Both the position numbers and the translations under genes were made by a program. A model generated the notes under the pieces. That model saw only the letters and a program-made list of their open reading frames with translations, was not told the origin of the DNA and made no database searches. From Hyphococcus sp. (GTDB taxonomy: Bacteria > Pseudomonadota > Alphaproteobacteria > Caulobacterales > Parvularculaceae), in NCBI GenBank assembly GCA_021604605.1, contig BQJH01000005.1, forward strand, positions 1 to 27,349: 27,349 nucleotides of DNA. Direction: 5' to 3'. Positions 1 to 7,789 of this stretch are shown here, piece after piece. The stretch's first letter is position 1; every line of letters starts with the position of its first letter.

Positions 1-623
1 CGTTGTGCAAGTTGCAGAATACGGAAGCCGTGTCCCTTGATATGGCGGATGCCGATAGTGTCAGAGAGCTTGCCAGTTCTATTGGGGGTAAAATCGATAT
101 CCTGATTAACACGGCCCAATATGTAAGGCCCGGCTCGGCGATGGAGCGGCGTGATCTGGTGACGGCGCGCGATGAAATGGAAGTGAATTATTTCGGGCCT
201 TTGCGATTGTTGCAGGCATTGGGTCCAGCCATGCGCGCGCGGGGGGCGGATGGCGCTAATAGCGCCACGGCTTGGGTGAATTGTCTTTCCATTTTTGCGT
301 TGGCCAATCGGCCTGCTTTTGGATTGACGTCTGCAAGTCAGGCTGCGGCGCTTTCTTTGTCGCAAAATGCGAGGGCTGAATTTGTCGGCAGCGGCGTAAA
401 GGTCGTCAATGTTTTTCATGGGCCGATTGATGATGAATGGTCACAGCCATTACCAGCGCCTAAAGTTACACCCAAAAAACTGACTGGCGATGTGATGTAT
501 GCATTGCGAAAAGGTCTTGAAGATGTTTGTTCAGGCGATATCGCAAATGATATCTATGATCGATGGCGGGAAAATCCTGCGCTTTTGGAACGAGAACTGA
601 CACTAACAAATCTGGCTGATTAG
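1..623 (+). CDS. SDR-fold protein, 5' partial, degenerate active site
   Basis: The reading frame is open at the left edge, so the start and the N-terminal cofactor loop (TGxxxGIG) lie upstream; the TTG at position 3 is not a credible start. What remains matches the second half of a classical short-chain dehydrogenase: a 'DILINTAQ' strand where NNAG is usual, a 'VNYFGP' helix, a serine strand ('NCLSIFAL') and the helix after the active site. The catalytic Tyr-x3-Lys is replaced by Thr-Ser-Ala-Ser-Gln (residues 109-113 of the visible part), so both the proton-donor Tyr and the Lys appear lost. It sits 12 bases ahead of the cyclase gene and is probably co-transcribed. It may be a non-catalytic SDR or one with altered chemistry; its substrate is unknown. 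Confidence 0.8.
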   Translation, partial: LCKLQNTEAVSLDMADADSVRELASSIGGKIDILINTAQYVRPGSAMERRDLVTARDEMEVNYFGPLRLLQALGPAMRARGADGANSATAWVNCLSIFALANRPAFGLTSASQAAALSLSQNARAEFVGSGVKVVNVFHGPIDDEWSQPLPAPKVTPKKLTGDVMYALRKGLEDVCSGDIANDIYDRWRENPALLERELTLTNLAD

Positions 624-635
624 GAAGGGATTGCT

Positions 636-1412
636 ATGTCGCTACTGCAACAACTTGGAGACGCCGTTATTTCCGGTTCGCTGAAGGTCGTTGACTTGAC
701 CCATACGCTCGATCCGGATTTTCCCGTGCTTGTACTCCCGCCGGAGTTTGGTCAGTGCCAACCATTTCGGATTGAAGAAGTCTCCCGATATGATGAACGC
801 GGCCCAGCCTGGTATTGGCGAAATTTTTCCTGCAACGAACACACGGGAACGCATTTTGATGCGCCGGTGCATTGGGTGACGGGAAAAGATGTGCCAAACG
901 GGTCGGTTGATACAATTGATCCGAACGGATTTGTTCGCCCGGCTTGTGTTTTAGACTTTTCAAAGGAAGCCTTGGCCGATGCAGACTTTGTTCTAAAAGA
1001 AGAACACATCAAGGCATGGGAAAAAGAACACGGTGATATTCCGGCGGGGTCATGGGTTCTCTTTCGCACTGATTGGTCACAGCGCGGGCCCACTGAATAT
1101 TTGAATTTGAAAGAAGATGGCGCCCATTCGCCTGGGCCAGACGCAAGCGCCATTCGGTACATGGTCGAGACCCGTGATGTAGTTGGCTTCGGCGTTGAAA
1201 CAATCGGCACCGATGCTGGGCAGGGCGGACATTTTGACCCGCCATATCCGGCGCATTCCTTGCTGCATGGCGCCGGGAAATATGGCCTGCAATGTTTGCG
1301 TAATCTGGACCAGCTCCCACCACAGGGCGCGGTTGTTATCGCGACACCCCTAAAGATCAAAGCGGGGTCCGGTAGTCCGTTGCGAGTTGTTGCGCTGGTG
1401 GAGGGCAAATGA
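636..1412 (+). CDS. Cyclase-family metal-dependent hydrolase (kynurenine formamidase/isatin hydrolase-like)
   Basis: A 258-residue protein of the cyclase family (PF04199 type). The signature HTGTHFDAPVH lies at residues 69-79, giving the expected metal and catalytic residues His69, His73, Asp75 and His79, and an N-terminal 'DLTHTLDPDFP' strand is also typical. Characterised members hydrolyse N-formylkynurenine, isatin or related cyclic amides and formamides using Mn or Zn. The length is nearer to the 250-270 residue cyclase-like group than to KynB (about 210). The ATG has a strong ribosome-binding site (AGGAAGGG at 622-629), and the stop overlaps the next SDR start as ATGA. Next to a Rieske oxygenase it plausibly opens a ring amide or lactone, or removes an acyl group, from a pathway intermediate. 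That role is inference and no substrate can be named. Confidence 0.88.
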   Translation: MSLLQQLGDAVISGSLKVVDLTHTLDPDFPVLVLPPEFGQCQPFRIEEVSRYDERGPAWYWRNFSCNEHTGTHFDAPVHWVTGKDVPNGSVDTIDPNGFVRPACVLDFSKEALADADFVLKEEHIKAWEKEHGDIPAGSWVLFRTDWSQRGPTEYLNLKEDGAHSPGPDASAIRYMVETRDVVGFGVETIGTDAGQGGHFDPPYPAHSLLHGAGKYGLQCLRNLDQLPPQGAVVIATPLKIKAGSGSPLRVVALVEGK

Positions 1413-2149
1413 CACGCATGGCTGCACATGATGGCGTTGCTGTTGTTACGGGCGGCAGCGCTGGTATTGGCGCAGGGATTTGCGCTCGCCTCCTTGAAGA
1501 AGGAAAACGGGTCGTCTCTGTTGCACGGCGCGCGCCGGAAATAACGCATGCAAACCTTTCGTTTCTAAAAGTTGACCTTGCCAACAGAAAAGAAACCCAG
1601 GACGCGTTTGCTAACCTTGCCGGGAGGGAAAAGATTCTGCTTGCTGTTCATAATGCCGGGGTCATCCGCCCAGCGCTTATTGAGGATGCGAGCGTCGATG
1701 ACCTTGATTACCTGACCGAGCTTCATTTAGCTTCGATGATCAGTCTGGTTCAGGCTGCGTTACCGGCCATGAAGGCGGAGAAGTTTGGGCGCATTGTTGG
1801 CGTTTCATCGCGCGGCGCATTGGGTTTACAGACGAGAACAAATTACGCGGCGACAAAAGCGGGCATGTTCGGCATGCTCCGTACCTGGGCGCTTGAGCTT
1901 GGAGGTTATGGCATAACATCAAATTGTGTCGCACCCGGGCCCGTTGAGTCTGAAATGTTCCATGAAATAGTGCCAGACGGTAGCGAGCGTAAATCCAAGC
2001 TTGCAGGCTCTATACCGGTAGGGCGCATTGGCGCACCGGAGGACGTAGCAGCGGCGATTTCTTATTTCCTGTCAGAAGATGCAGGCTTCGTGACGGGGCA
2101 AACTTTATATGTATGTGGCGGCACGAGCATCGGCTCGGTTGTAATCTAA
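1409..2149 (+). CDS. Short-chain dehydrogenase/reductase, candidate dihydrodiol dehydrogenase
   Basis: A complete 246-residue classical SDR. It has TGGSAGIG at 14-21 (NAD(P) binding), NAG at 82-84, the catalytic serine pair at 133-134, Tyr146-x3-Lys150, and a C-terminal 'VTGQTLYVCGG' segment typical of FabG-like members. The start overlaps the cyclase stop by 4 bases, which suggests translational coupling. Directly downstream is the Rieske oxygenase alpha subunit; in biphenyl-, benzoate- and phenylpropionate-type pathways an SDR in this position oxidises the cis-dihydrodiol to the catechol. That role fits but is inferred from position, since the sequence also fits a general 3-oxoacyl or alcohol dehydrogenase. 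Confidence 0.9.
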   Translation: MTRMAAHDGVAVVTGGSAGIGAGICARLLEEGKRVVSVARRAPEITHANLSFLKVDLANRKETQDAFANLAGREKILLAVHNAGVIRPALIEDASVDDLDYLTELHLASMISLVQAALPAMKAEKFGRIVGVSSRGALGLQTRTNYAATKAGMFGMLRTWALELGGYGITSNCVAPGPVESEMFHEIVPDGSERKSKLAGSIPVGRIGAPEDVAAAISYFLSEDAGFVTGQTLYVCGGTSIGSVVI

Positions 2150-2161
2150 AGGAGGGAGACT

Positions 2162-3487
2162 ATGGCGACCCTTATCGATAATGGCCCAAAGGCTATCGAC
2201 ATCAATAACCTTGCGCAAGATGATAAGGTGCATCGGTCCGTTTATACGGACCCTGCTGTTTTTGCACTGGAGATGGAAAGGATCTGGGAAAAGAGCTGGA
2301 TCTATGTGGGGCATGAGAGTCAGGTAAAAGAACCCGGACAGTATTATTCGACTACTATTGGGCGCCAACCCGTAATCCTGACCCGGCACACAGATGGCGA
2401 AATCTACGTTCTGTTTAATCGGTGCGCGCACAAAGGCGCCAAACTCGTTGGTGATGAATGTGGCAAGGCAAAAGAATTGCGCTGCTGTTATCATGGATGG
2501 CGGTTTCATCTGGATGGATCGCTACTGTCGATCCCACTGGAGCAGGGCTATGATGGTACGGATTTCAACCGTGATGATCCTGATGCAAATGTTCAACGCG
2601 TTCCGCGCTACGATTCTTATCGTGGGTTTGTCTTTGCCAGCCTGTCTGCGGAAGGGCCAGACCTTGTAGACTGGCTCGGAGGCGTTGCGTCTTCTATTGA
2701 TAATATGGCCGATCGAGCGCCGGACGGAGAGCTTGAAATCACAGGCGGCGTCATGCGCTACGAGCATGATAGCAATTGGAAATTTTTCATCGAAAACCTG
2801 AACGATTTGATGCACCCGATGGTGACCCATCAATCATCAAGTTTAACGGCGCGTGTTGTCGCCAAGAAATCGCTTGGCGATCAGCCGGCGCCGCCAGCGA
2901 TTGAAATCATTTCCCCTTTTACTGAAAGCTATAGCTTCTTTGATGAGATGGGGCTGCACGCTTTTGACCATGGTCATGGATATTCTGGCGGCAAGACATC
3001 GATCCACGCGAAGTATTCTGATGTGCCGGATTACAATGCGGCCATGGAAAAGGCGTATGGAAAAGAAAAGGTAGAGGAAATTTTTGCCGTAAACCGGCAT
3101 AACACTGTCTTTTATCCGAGCGCAACGATTAAGGGCGCAATCCAGACCATGAGGGTTGTTAAACCCATCGCCGTTGACAAGACTGTCATTGAAAGCTGGA
3201 CGTTTCGGCTGAAAGGGGCGCCGGATGAATTGCTCAAGCGTTCGATCCTTTATTGTAACTTGATTAATTCTTCCGCCAATCTTGTTGGGCCGGATGATCA
3301 GGAAGCTTATCGCCGTCAGCAAACCGGTCTTGAATCAGAAGGCGCTGATTGGGTTTTGATGCACCGTGACCATGGTCGCGACGAAGACCTTGGTAATGGA
3401 CATATATACGCCAAAGGCTCAAGTGACCTTGCCTTCCGCAATCAGTACCGCGCATGGAAGCGCTACATGTCGGAAGGAGCATCATAA
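2162..3487 (+). CDS. Rieske ring-hydroxylating oxygenase, alpha (catalytic) subunit
   Basis: A 441-residue large subunit. The Rieske [2Fe-2S] ligands are Cys88-x-His90 and Cys108-x2-His111. The catalytic domain carries Asp215-x2-His218-x4-His223, in which the two His bind mononuclear iron and the Asp usually bridges to the neighbouring subunit's Rieske centre; the third iron ligand is probably one of Asp377/Asp378 in 'GPDDQE'. The length and a beta-subunit gene directly behind it place it with the alpha-beta aromatic-ring dioxygenases (benzoate/toluate/biphenyl/phenylpropionate type) rather than the alpha-only demethylases. It is preceded by an excellent ribosome-binding site (AAGGAGGGAG at 2149-2158). 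It would insert O2 into a cyclic substrate using electrons relayed from the reductase encoded at 4037. The substrate cannot be predicted from sequence alone. Confidence 0.96.
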   Translation: MATLIDNGPKAIDINNLAQDDKVHRSVYTDPAVFALEMERIWEKSWIYVGHESQVKEPGQYYSTTIGRQPVILTRHTDGEIYVLFNRCAHKGAKLVGDECGKAKELRCCYHGWRFHLDGSLLSIPLEQGYDGTDFNRDDPDANVQRVPRYDSYRGFVFASLSAEGPDLVDWLGGVASSIDNMADRAPDGELEITGGVMRYEHDSNWKFFIENLNDLMHPMVTHQSSSLTARVVAKKSLGDQPAPPAIEIISPFTESYSFFDEMGLHAFDHGHGYSGGKTSIHAKYSDVPDYNAAMEKAYGKEKVEEIFAVNRHNTVFYPSATIKGAIQTMRVVKPIAVDKTVIESWTFRLKGAPDELLKRSILYCNLINSSANLVGPDDQEAYRRQQTGLESEGADWVLMHRDHGRDEDLGNGHIYAKGSSDLAFRNQYRAWKRYMSEGAS

Positions 3488-3488
3488 A

Positions 3489-3974
3489 ATGACGACAGAT
3501 GATTTGCTCTTTTATCACCGCGTTTCGCAATTCCTCTTTCTTGAGGCGCGCCTTCTCGACGAACAAAAGTGGGAGGAGTGGAATGAATTGTTCACTGAAG
3601 ATGGGGTCTACTGGGCGCCAGCATCATGGGAACAGCCTGATCCCTTTCATCATGTGTCACTGATTTTTGAGGATAAGTTGTTACGTGATGTGCGCATTGC
3701 GAGGTTCAAAAGCCCGGCGGCGTATTCTCTTCAACCCTTTCCGCGAACGTCGCATATGGTCTCGAACATTATGATTGATAATCGTGAAGGTGATCTTGTT
3801 ACGGTGTCGTCACAGTTTCAAATGACAGAGTTTCGAAGAGACAAACCGATCAGGTACAATGGCGCTTATACACATGAATTGAGCGAGAGCGATAGCGGGT
3901 TCAAAATGCGCCAAAAGAAAGCAATATTGGTGAATTGTGATGGGACGCATGAAAGTTCAAGCGTCTATTTTTGA
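3489..3974 (+). CDS. Ring-hydroxylating oxygenase beta (small) subunit
   Basis: A 161-residue protein of the SnoaL-like/NTF2 fold family that forms the structural beta subunit of alpha3beta3 ring-hydroxylating oxygenases. The N-terminal helices ('FLFLEARLLDEQKWEEWNEL'), followed by 'DGVYWAP' and a C-terminal basic 'RQKKAILVNCD' strand, are characteristic. The frame stays open upstream to 3366 inside the alpha gene, but the ATG at 3489, one base after the alpha stop, gives the normal family N-terminus and length, so the longer start was rejected. The tight junction indicates stoichiometric co-translation with alpha. Confidence 0.94.
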   Translation: MTTDDLLFYHRVSQFLFLEARLLDEQKWEEWNELFTEDGVYWAPASWEQPDPFHHVSLIFEDKLLRDVRIARFKSPAAYSLQPFPRTSHMVSNIMIDNREGDLVTVSSQFQMTEFRRDKPIRYNGAYTHELSESDSGFKMRQKKAILVNCDGTHESSSVYF

Positions 3975-4036
3975 ACATTGACAAGATTGTTAGTCATCTG
4001 ACGATCAAGCCTGAACCATTAGATACGAGACAATTT

Positions 4037-5272
4037 ATGAGTGATGTGAATTCAATTGTTGTCGTCGGCGGCGGTCAGGCTGCCGCTCAGGCGATAGCAT
4101 CATTGCGCCAGGGGGGATATGAAGGCGCGCTCACAATGGTCGCGGAAGAAGCGGCGTTACCCTATCAGCGTCCGCCGCTTTCGAAGGGGTATTTAAAAGG
4201 TGATCTTGAAGAGACTCGCCTCTATTTGCGCCCGGCCGAATGGTACGAGCAAGCAAAGGTCACTCTAAAATTAGATAGTCGTATAACTGCGATAAACACT
4301 GAAGATAAACTAGTCACAGACGATAAAGGTGAAGCTTACTATTATGACCGTCTGATTATCGCTACGGGTTCTCGTCCGCGCCCGGCACCTTTTCCCGGTG
4401 CTGATCTTGCCAAGGTATTTGACCTTCGCACGCTGGCCGATGTCGATAAAATCCGTCCGGAAATGCAACCCGGCCGTAAGCTGGTGATTGTTGGCGCAGG
4501 CTATATTGGATTAGAGGCGGCCGCAGTCGCGCGAACTATCGGGCTCGATGTTACTGTTGTTGAAATGGCGGACCGCGTTCTAGCGCGCGTCACCAGCCCG
4601 GAGATCAGTGAGTTTTATCAATCGGTGCATAAGACAGAAGGCGTAAACATTCTGCTTGGCGAAAGCGTCGAGGCTTTTCATGGAGAGGGCGGCGCGCTCA
4701 AAACCGTATCACTTTCCAGTGGCAAATCCTTAGAGGCGGATACCGCGCTTATTGGTATTGGTATTCTACCAAATGACGGTCTGGCGCGCGATGCCGGGCT
4801 TGAGTGCGGGAATGGTATTACGGTTGATCGAAACGCCCAGACTAGCGATCCATCGATCTACGCTATAGGGGACTGCGCGTGTCGCCCTCTTGTTTGTTAT
4901 GACCGCCGGGGTCGGCTGGAGAGTGTTCACAATGCAATTGAACAAGGGAAGTTAGCGGCTGCGTCCATACTGGGCCGCCCGCGTCCGCCTGAAGATTGCC
5001 CATGGTTCTGGTCAGATCAATATGATTTGAAACTACAGATAGCCGGTCTTTCCACAGGATATGACGCTTATGTTATACGCGGGAAGCCTAAGGAGAGAAA
5101 ATTCGCGATTTTCTACTTCAAACAGAATAAACTTATTGCTGTTGATGCAATCAACAGTCCTGCAGAGTTTTTGATGTCGAAGAAAATGGTGCTTGCGGGC
5201 GCTGAACCCTCACGCGAACACATTGCGGATACATCTGTTCCCATAAAAGAAATTGCAGCCGAGTGTATGTAG
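4037..5272 (+). CDS. FAD-dependent ferredoxin reductase of the Rieske oxygenase system
   Basis: A 411-residue NADH:ferredoxin reductase of the HcaD/BphA4/TodA type. It has the N-terminal FAD-binding GGGQAA (11-16), 'PYQRPPLSK' (42-50), the NAD-binding GAGYIG (153-158) followed by an acidic strand end ('VVEM'), and the C-terminal FAD motif 'AIGDC' (276-280). The frame extends to a TTG at 3971 overlapping the beta-subunit stop, but the ATG at 4037 puts the Rossmann motif at the usual position and was chosen; the extra 22 residues look like noise. It should pass electrons from NADH to a [2Fe-2S] ferredoxin. No ferredoxin gene is adjacent, so the partner must lie elsewhere. A terminator follows about 60 bases downstream. 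Confidence 0.94.
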   Translation: MSDVNSIVVVGGGQAAAQAIASLRQGGYEGALTMVAEEAALPYQRPPLSKGYLKGDLEETRLYLRPAEWYEQAKVTLKLDSRITAINTEDKLVTDDKGEAYYYDRLIIATGSRPRPAPFPGADLAKVFDLRTLADVDKIRPEMQPGRKLVIVGAGYIGLEAAAVARTIGLDVTVVEMADRVLARVTSPEISEFYQSVHKTEGVNILLGESVEAFHGEGGALKTVSLSSGKSLEADTALIGIGILPNDGLARDAGLECGNGITVDRNAQTSDPSIYAIGDCACRPLVCYDRRGRLESVHNAIEQGKLAAASILGRPRPPEDCPWFWSDQYDLKLQIAGLSTGYDAYVIRGKPKERKFAIFYFKQNKLIAVDAINSPAEFLMSKKMVLAGAEPSREHIADTSVPIKEIAAECM

Positions 5273-5334
5273 ATTAAAATCGGCTATCTATTAAGGTTGG
5301 TGAGGCAACGGCAGAGCGATATCGACAAAGCAAG

Positions 5335-5356
5335 CTAATGGATGCCATTAGTTTTT
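5335..5356 (+). terminator. Intrinsic terminator after the oxygenase operon
   Basis: A perfect 7-base stem CTAATGG / CCATTAG (5335-5341 and 5345-5351) with an ATG loop is followed directly by five T residues (5352-5356). Flanking GCAA/TTGC can add outer pairs. It lies 62 bases after the reductase stop and should end the transcript that begins upstream of the window, separating it from the gene at 5448. Confidence 0.8.
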
Positions 5357-5447
5357 GCTAACTGACTGTCAAAGTCGCTATATGGAACCTGCACCCAAAG
5401 ACTGTTAGATAGCAGCGATAGCCTCTTTAGTTAAACAGCAGGGTGTT

Positions 5448-6440
5448 GTGGCGCAGCGGATTATTTTCCCTAAAAAGAGCGAGGTGGCGCTTGAAGACTT
5501 CACACCGCCTTCTGTTGGCGCCGGTGAGGTTGCGGTCAAGACGCTGGCCAGCTTAATCAGCATAGGTACTGAATCGACAGTGCTGCATCAGCGTTATGCT
5601 GAAGAGTCACATTTTGCTGATATGTTCTCATTTCCTCAGCTTCAAACTGGCAATCAGGCCGTTGGCATAATAGAGCGAGTTGGGGATGGGGTTGAGGGCA
5701 TTAAAGAGGGCGACCGCGTATTTTTCCGAAAGGCGCATGCGTCACATTGGGCGGCGCAAGCCTCTGAGTGCGCGCTAATTCCGTCTGGAATGGATATTTC
5801 GACAGCGATCTGGTGCGGTTTTGCAAAGATTGCCTTCCGCGCTGCGCAGACTGTTCCGTTTAAGCTCGGGGAAGAGACGCTAGTTGTTGGCGCGGGGCCG
5901 GTAGGGCAGATGGCTGTGCGTTGGGCGCTTGCCGCCGGTATGAAGCGCGTCGTTTTATGTGATCTTTCAGAAAAAAGATTGTCGCTTGCGCCAGACCGAG
6001 TCGAAACGCGCCTTGGTTCTGTGAAGGATCAGTATGGTGATTTGTTAGCGCTATCTGGTGGCGAGGGCTTTTCAAGCATCATTGATTCAACTGGTAACCC
6101 GGATGTGTTTAAAGACGCTTTGTCATTGGCGGCAGTCTTCGGGAAGGTCATTCTTCTTGGCGATACCGGGTTCCCAGCAAAGCAAAGGCTGACATCCGAT
6201 GCGATGACAAAAGGGGTCAGTATCATTGCAACCCATGAACAACTTGATCGTGATGGATGGTCGCAACCAGCCGTTGATGCGCTCTATTTTGAACTGGCGC
6301 AGGCGGGGTCAATTGATGCGCGAGGCTTGATTACCCATACCTTTGCGCCATCGCAGTACAAAGAGGCGTATGATATCGCTTGCGGGCGCCGCGAAGAAGC
6401 CGTTGGCGTAATGTTTGATTGGGATCTGAATAATTTATAG
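5448..6440 (+). CDS. Medium-chain dehydrogenase/reductase lacking the catalytic zinc site
   Basis: A 330-residue MDR-superfamily oxidoreductase starting at GTG. The Rossmann motif 'VVGAGPVGQMA' (146-156) and the GroES-like N-terminal domain are clear. 'SIGTES' (38-43) and 'TGNQAVG' (67-73) stand where zinc alcohol dehydrogenases have the CGTD and GHE zinc ligands, so the usual catalytic Cys and His-Glu are missing. This resembles the BchC-like and related 'zinc-binding dehydrogenase' relatives with an SxGTE motif. It is the first gene after the terminator at 5335-5356 and precedes an SDR by 17 bases. It probably acts as an NAD(P)-dependent dehydrogenase or reductase on a pathway intermediate; the substrate is unknown. 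Confidence 0.87.
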   Translation: MAQRIIFPKKSEVALEDFTPPSVGAGEVAVKTLASLISIGTESTVLHQRYAEESHFADMFSFPQLQTGNQAVGIIERVGDGVEGIKEGDRVFFRKAHASHWAAQASECALIPSGMDISTAIWCGFAKIAFRAAQTVPFKLGEETLVVGAGPVGQMAVRWALAAGMKRVVLCDLSEKRLSLAPDRVETRLGSVKDQYGDLLALSGGEGFSSIIDSTGNPDVFKDALSLAAVFGKVILLGDTGFPAKQRLTSDAMTKGVSIIATHEQLDRDGWSQPAVDALYFELAQAGSIDARGLITHTFAPSQYKEAYDIACGRREEAVGVMFDWDLNNL

Positions 6441-6457
6441 AATCGAAAAGGGTTAGA

Positions 6458-7321
6458 ATGGCCAGAGTTGTATTGATTACTGGGTGCTCCAGCGGCATTG
6501 GTTTAGAAACAGCATTGGCTTTTGCGCGTGCTGGCGACACAGTTTGTGCAACGATGCGCAACTTGTCTCGGGTTGAAAAATTGCAAGAGGCGGCAAATGC
6601 CGAAGGTTTAAAACTTGCGCTTTACGAACTTGATGTTGCAAAGCCGAAAAGTTTCGCCGCCCTGGTTGATAAAGTAGTCCGGGAATTTGGCGGTGTTGAT
6701 GTTTTGGTCAATAATGCAGGTGTTTTACCCATCGGCGCCTTTGAAGACGAGAGCGAATTCGACCTTCGAAATGTCATGGAAATAAATTTCTTTGGCCCTG
6801 CGCTTTTGACGCAAGCCGTCCTTCCAACCATGCGCGAAAGAGAGGGCGGGTATATCATCAATATCAGCTCTCTCTCGGGGATGGCGTCAAAGGGTGGAGA
6901 CGCCACCTATGCGGCGTCAAAGTTTGCGTTGGAGGGGTTGTGTGAAGGCTATCGCAATGAGATCGCGCGATGGAACATCAAAACGGCGCTTGTTGAGCCG
7001 GGCCAGTATGCGACGAATATTTTCCGGGATTCTGGCGAGGAAGCCAGCCCAGAACATCGTTCAGCATACTATGAATATAATAAGTGGTTACAAAAAAGCA
7101 TGCAGGAAGGCGCCGGCGGCGGAAACAGTCCGCGCGCCTTGGCGGAGCTTATTGTAAAAATTTCAAACTCTGACGGGTCTCGTCTTCGATGGGCTGCCGA
7201 TAATACGGCAGAGCATGTCATGAAGGCTGTTTTTGCTCAAAGTGACAGTGAGCGCGGTGAATTTCTACGCGGAGTAGCTGACATGGATTGGTGGATTGAA
7301 GGTCAGGACACACCAGAATAA
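6458..7321 (+). CDS. Short-chain dehydrogenase/reductase (retinol/17-beta-HSD-like group)
   Basis: A complete 287-residue SDR. It has TGCSSGIG at 8-15, NNAG at 85-88, Ser137/Ser138 and Tyr151-x3-Lys155, all intact. The TGCSSGIG form and the extended C-terminus (about 40 residues beyond a FabG-size SDR) place it with the COG4221/COG0300-like group that includes retinol and hydroxysteroid dehydrogenase relatives. AAAAGGG at 6446-6452 precedes the ATG. It lies in a run of four same-strand genes with gaps of 17-28 bases and is likely co-transcribed with the MDR, VOC and MFS genes. It should catalyse a reversible alcohol/ketone step in the same pathway. Confidence 0.92.
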   Translation: MARVVLITGCSSGIGLETALAFARAGDTVCATMRNLSRVEKLQEAANAEGLKLALYELDVAKPKSFAALVDKVVREFGGVDVLVNNAGVLPIGAFEDESEFDLRNVMEINFFGPALLTQAVLPTMREREGGYIINISSLSGMASKGGDATYAASKFALEGLCEGYRNEIARWNIKTALVEPGQYATNIFRDSGEEASPEHRSAYYEYNKWLQKSMQEGAGGGNSPRALAELIVKISNSDGSRLRWAADNTAEHVMKAVFAQSDSERGEFLRGVADMDWWIEGQDTPE

Positions 7322-7349
7322 ATCGAGTGAGAATTAAGCGAGGGCTAAA

Positions 7350-7763
7350 ATGGTAAAGTTAGCGCATGTTTGCATAGAAACTGATGATCTGGATAAGACG
7401 GAAGCATTCTATAATAAGCTCGGTCTGAAAAAGCAGTTCGAGTTTCGCAATAATGATGACGAACTAATCGGAATGTATCTGGCATTTTCGGACAACACAT
7501 TTCTTGAAGTGATCAAGGTGTTAAAACCTCGTGAAGAAGGGGCTGTCCGGCATTTCGCTATTGAAGTGGATGACATCGAGGAAACGCACACGCAACTTTC
7601 TAAAAAAGGCGTTGATGTTAGCGAGAAGAAGCTCGGCGTCGATAAAACATGGATGATTACGACGCGTGACCCGAACAATATTTTTATTGAGTTCCATCAA
7701 TACACAAACGATAGCCTGCAACAGAACGGTGGGCAGTGCTTGATAGACTATACGCCTAAATAA
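7350..7763 (+). CDS. VOC-family (glyoxalase-fold) metalloprotein
   Basis: A 137-residue single-module vicinal-oxygen-chelate protein. Candidate metal ligands stand at the four standard positions: His6, Glu53, His68 and Glu114. This His/Glu/His/Glu set matches glyoxalase I, methylmalonyl-CoA epimerase and related isomerases or lyases rather than the two-module extradiol dioxygenases with His/His/Glu. It is therefore unlikely to be the missing ring-cleavage enzyme and more likely isomerises, epimerises or cleaves an intermediate. Its ATG follows GCGAGGGC at 7338-7345, and the gene lies between an SDR and the MFS permease with short gaps. Confidence 0.88.
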   Translation: MVKLAHVCIETDDLDKTEAFYNKLGLKKQFEFRNNDDELIGMYLAFSDNTFLEVIKVLKPREEGAVRHFAIEVDDIEETHTQLSKKGVDVSEKKLGVDKTWMITTRDPNNIFIEFHQYTNDSLQQNGGQCLIDYTPK

Positions 7764-7789
7764 GCTGCAATCTTTTTGAAAGTTGATCT

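Noticed and set aside
752..1549. 265-codon open frame on the minus strand
   Set aside because: It lies wholly opposite the cyclase and SDR genes, which have clear motifs; its translation is Ser/Pro/Arg-rich with no domain, as expected of an antisense shadow.
3366..3488. Longer start for the oxygenase beta subunit
   Set aside because: The extra 41 residues overlap the alpha-subunit gene in another frame and have no counterpart in the family; the ATG at 3489 is right after the alpha stop.
3971..4036. TTG start for the ferredoxin reductase overlapping the beta stop
   Set aside because: No ribosome-binding site precedes it and it would add 22 residues before the FAD motif; the ATG at 4037 gives the usual N-terminus.
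7350..7763. VOC protein as the ring-cleaving extradiol dioxygenase
   Set aside because: It has a single module of 137 residues and a His/Glu/His/Glu ligand set, typical of glyoxalase or epimerase relatives rather than the His/His/Glu iron site of extradiol enzymes.
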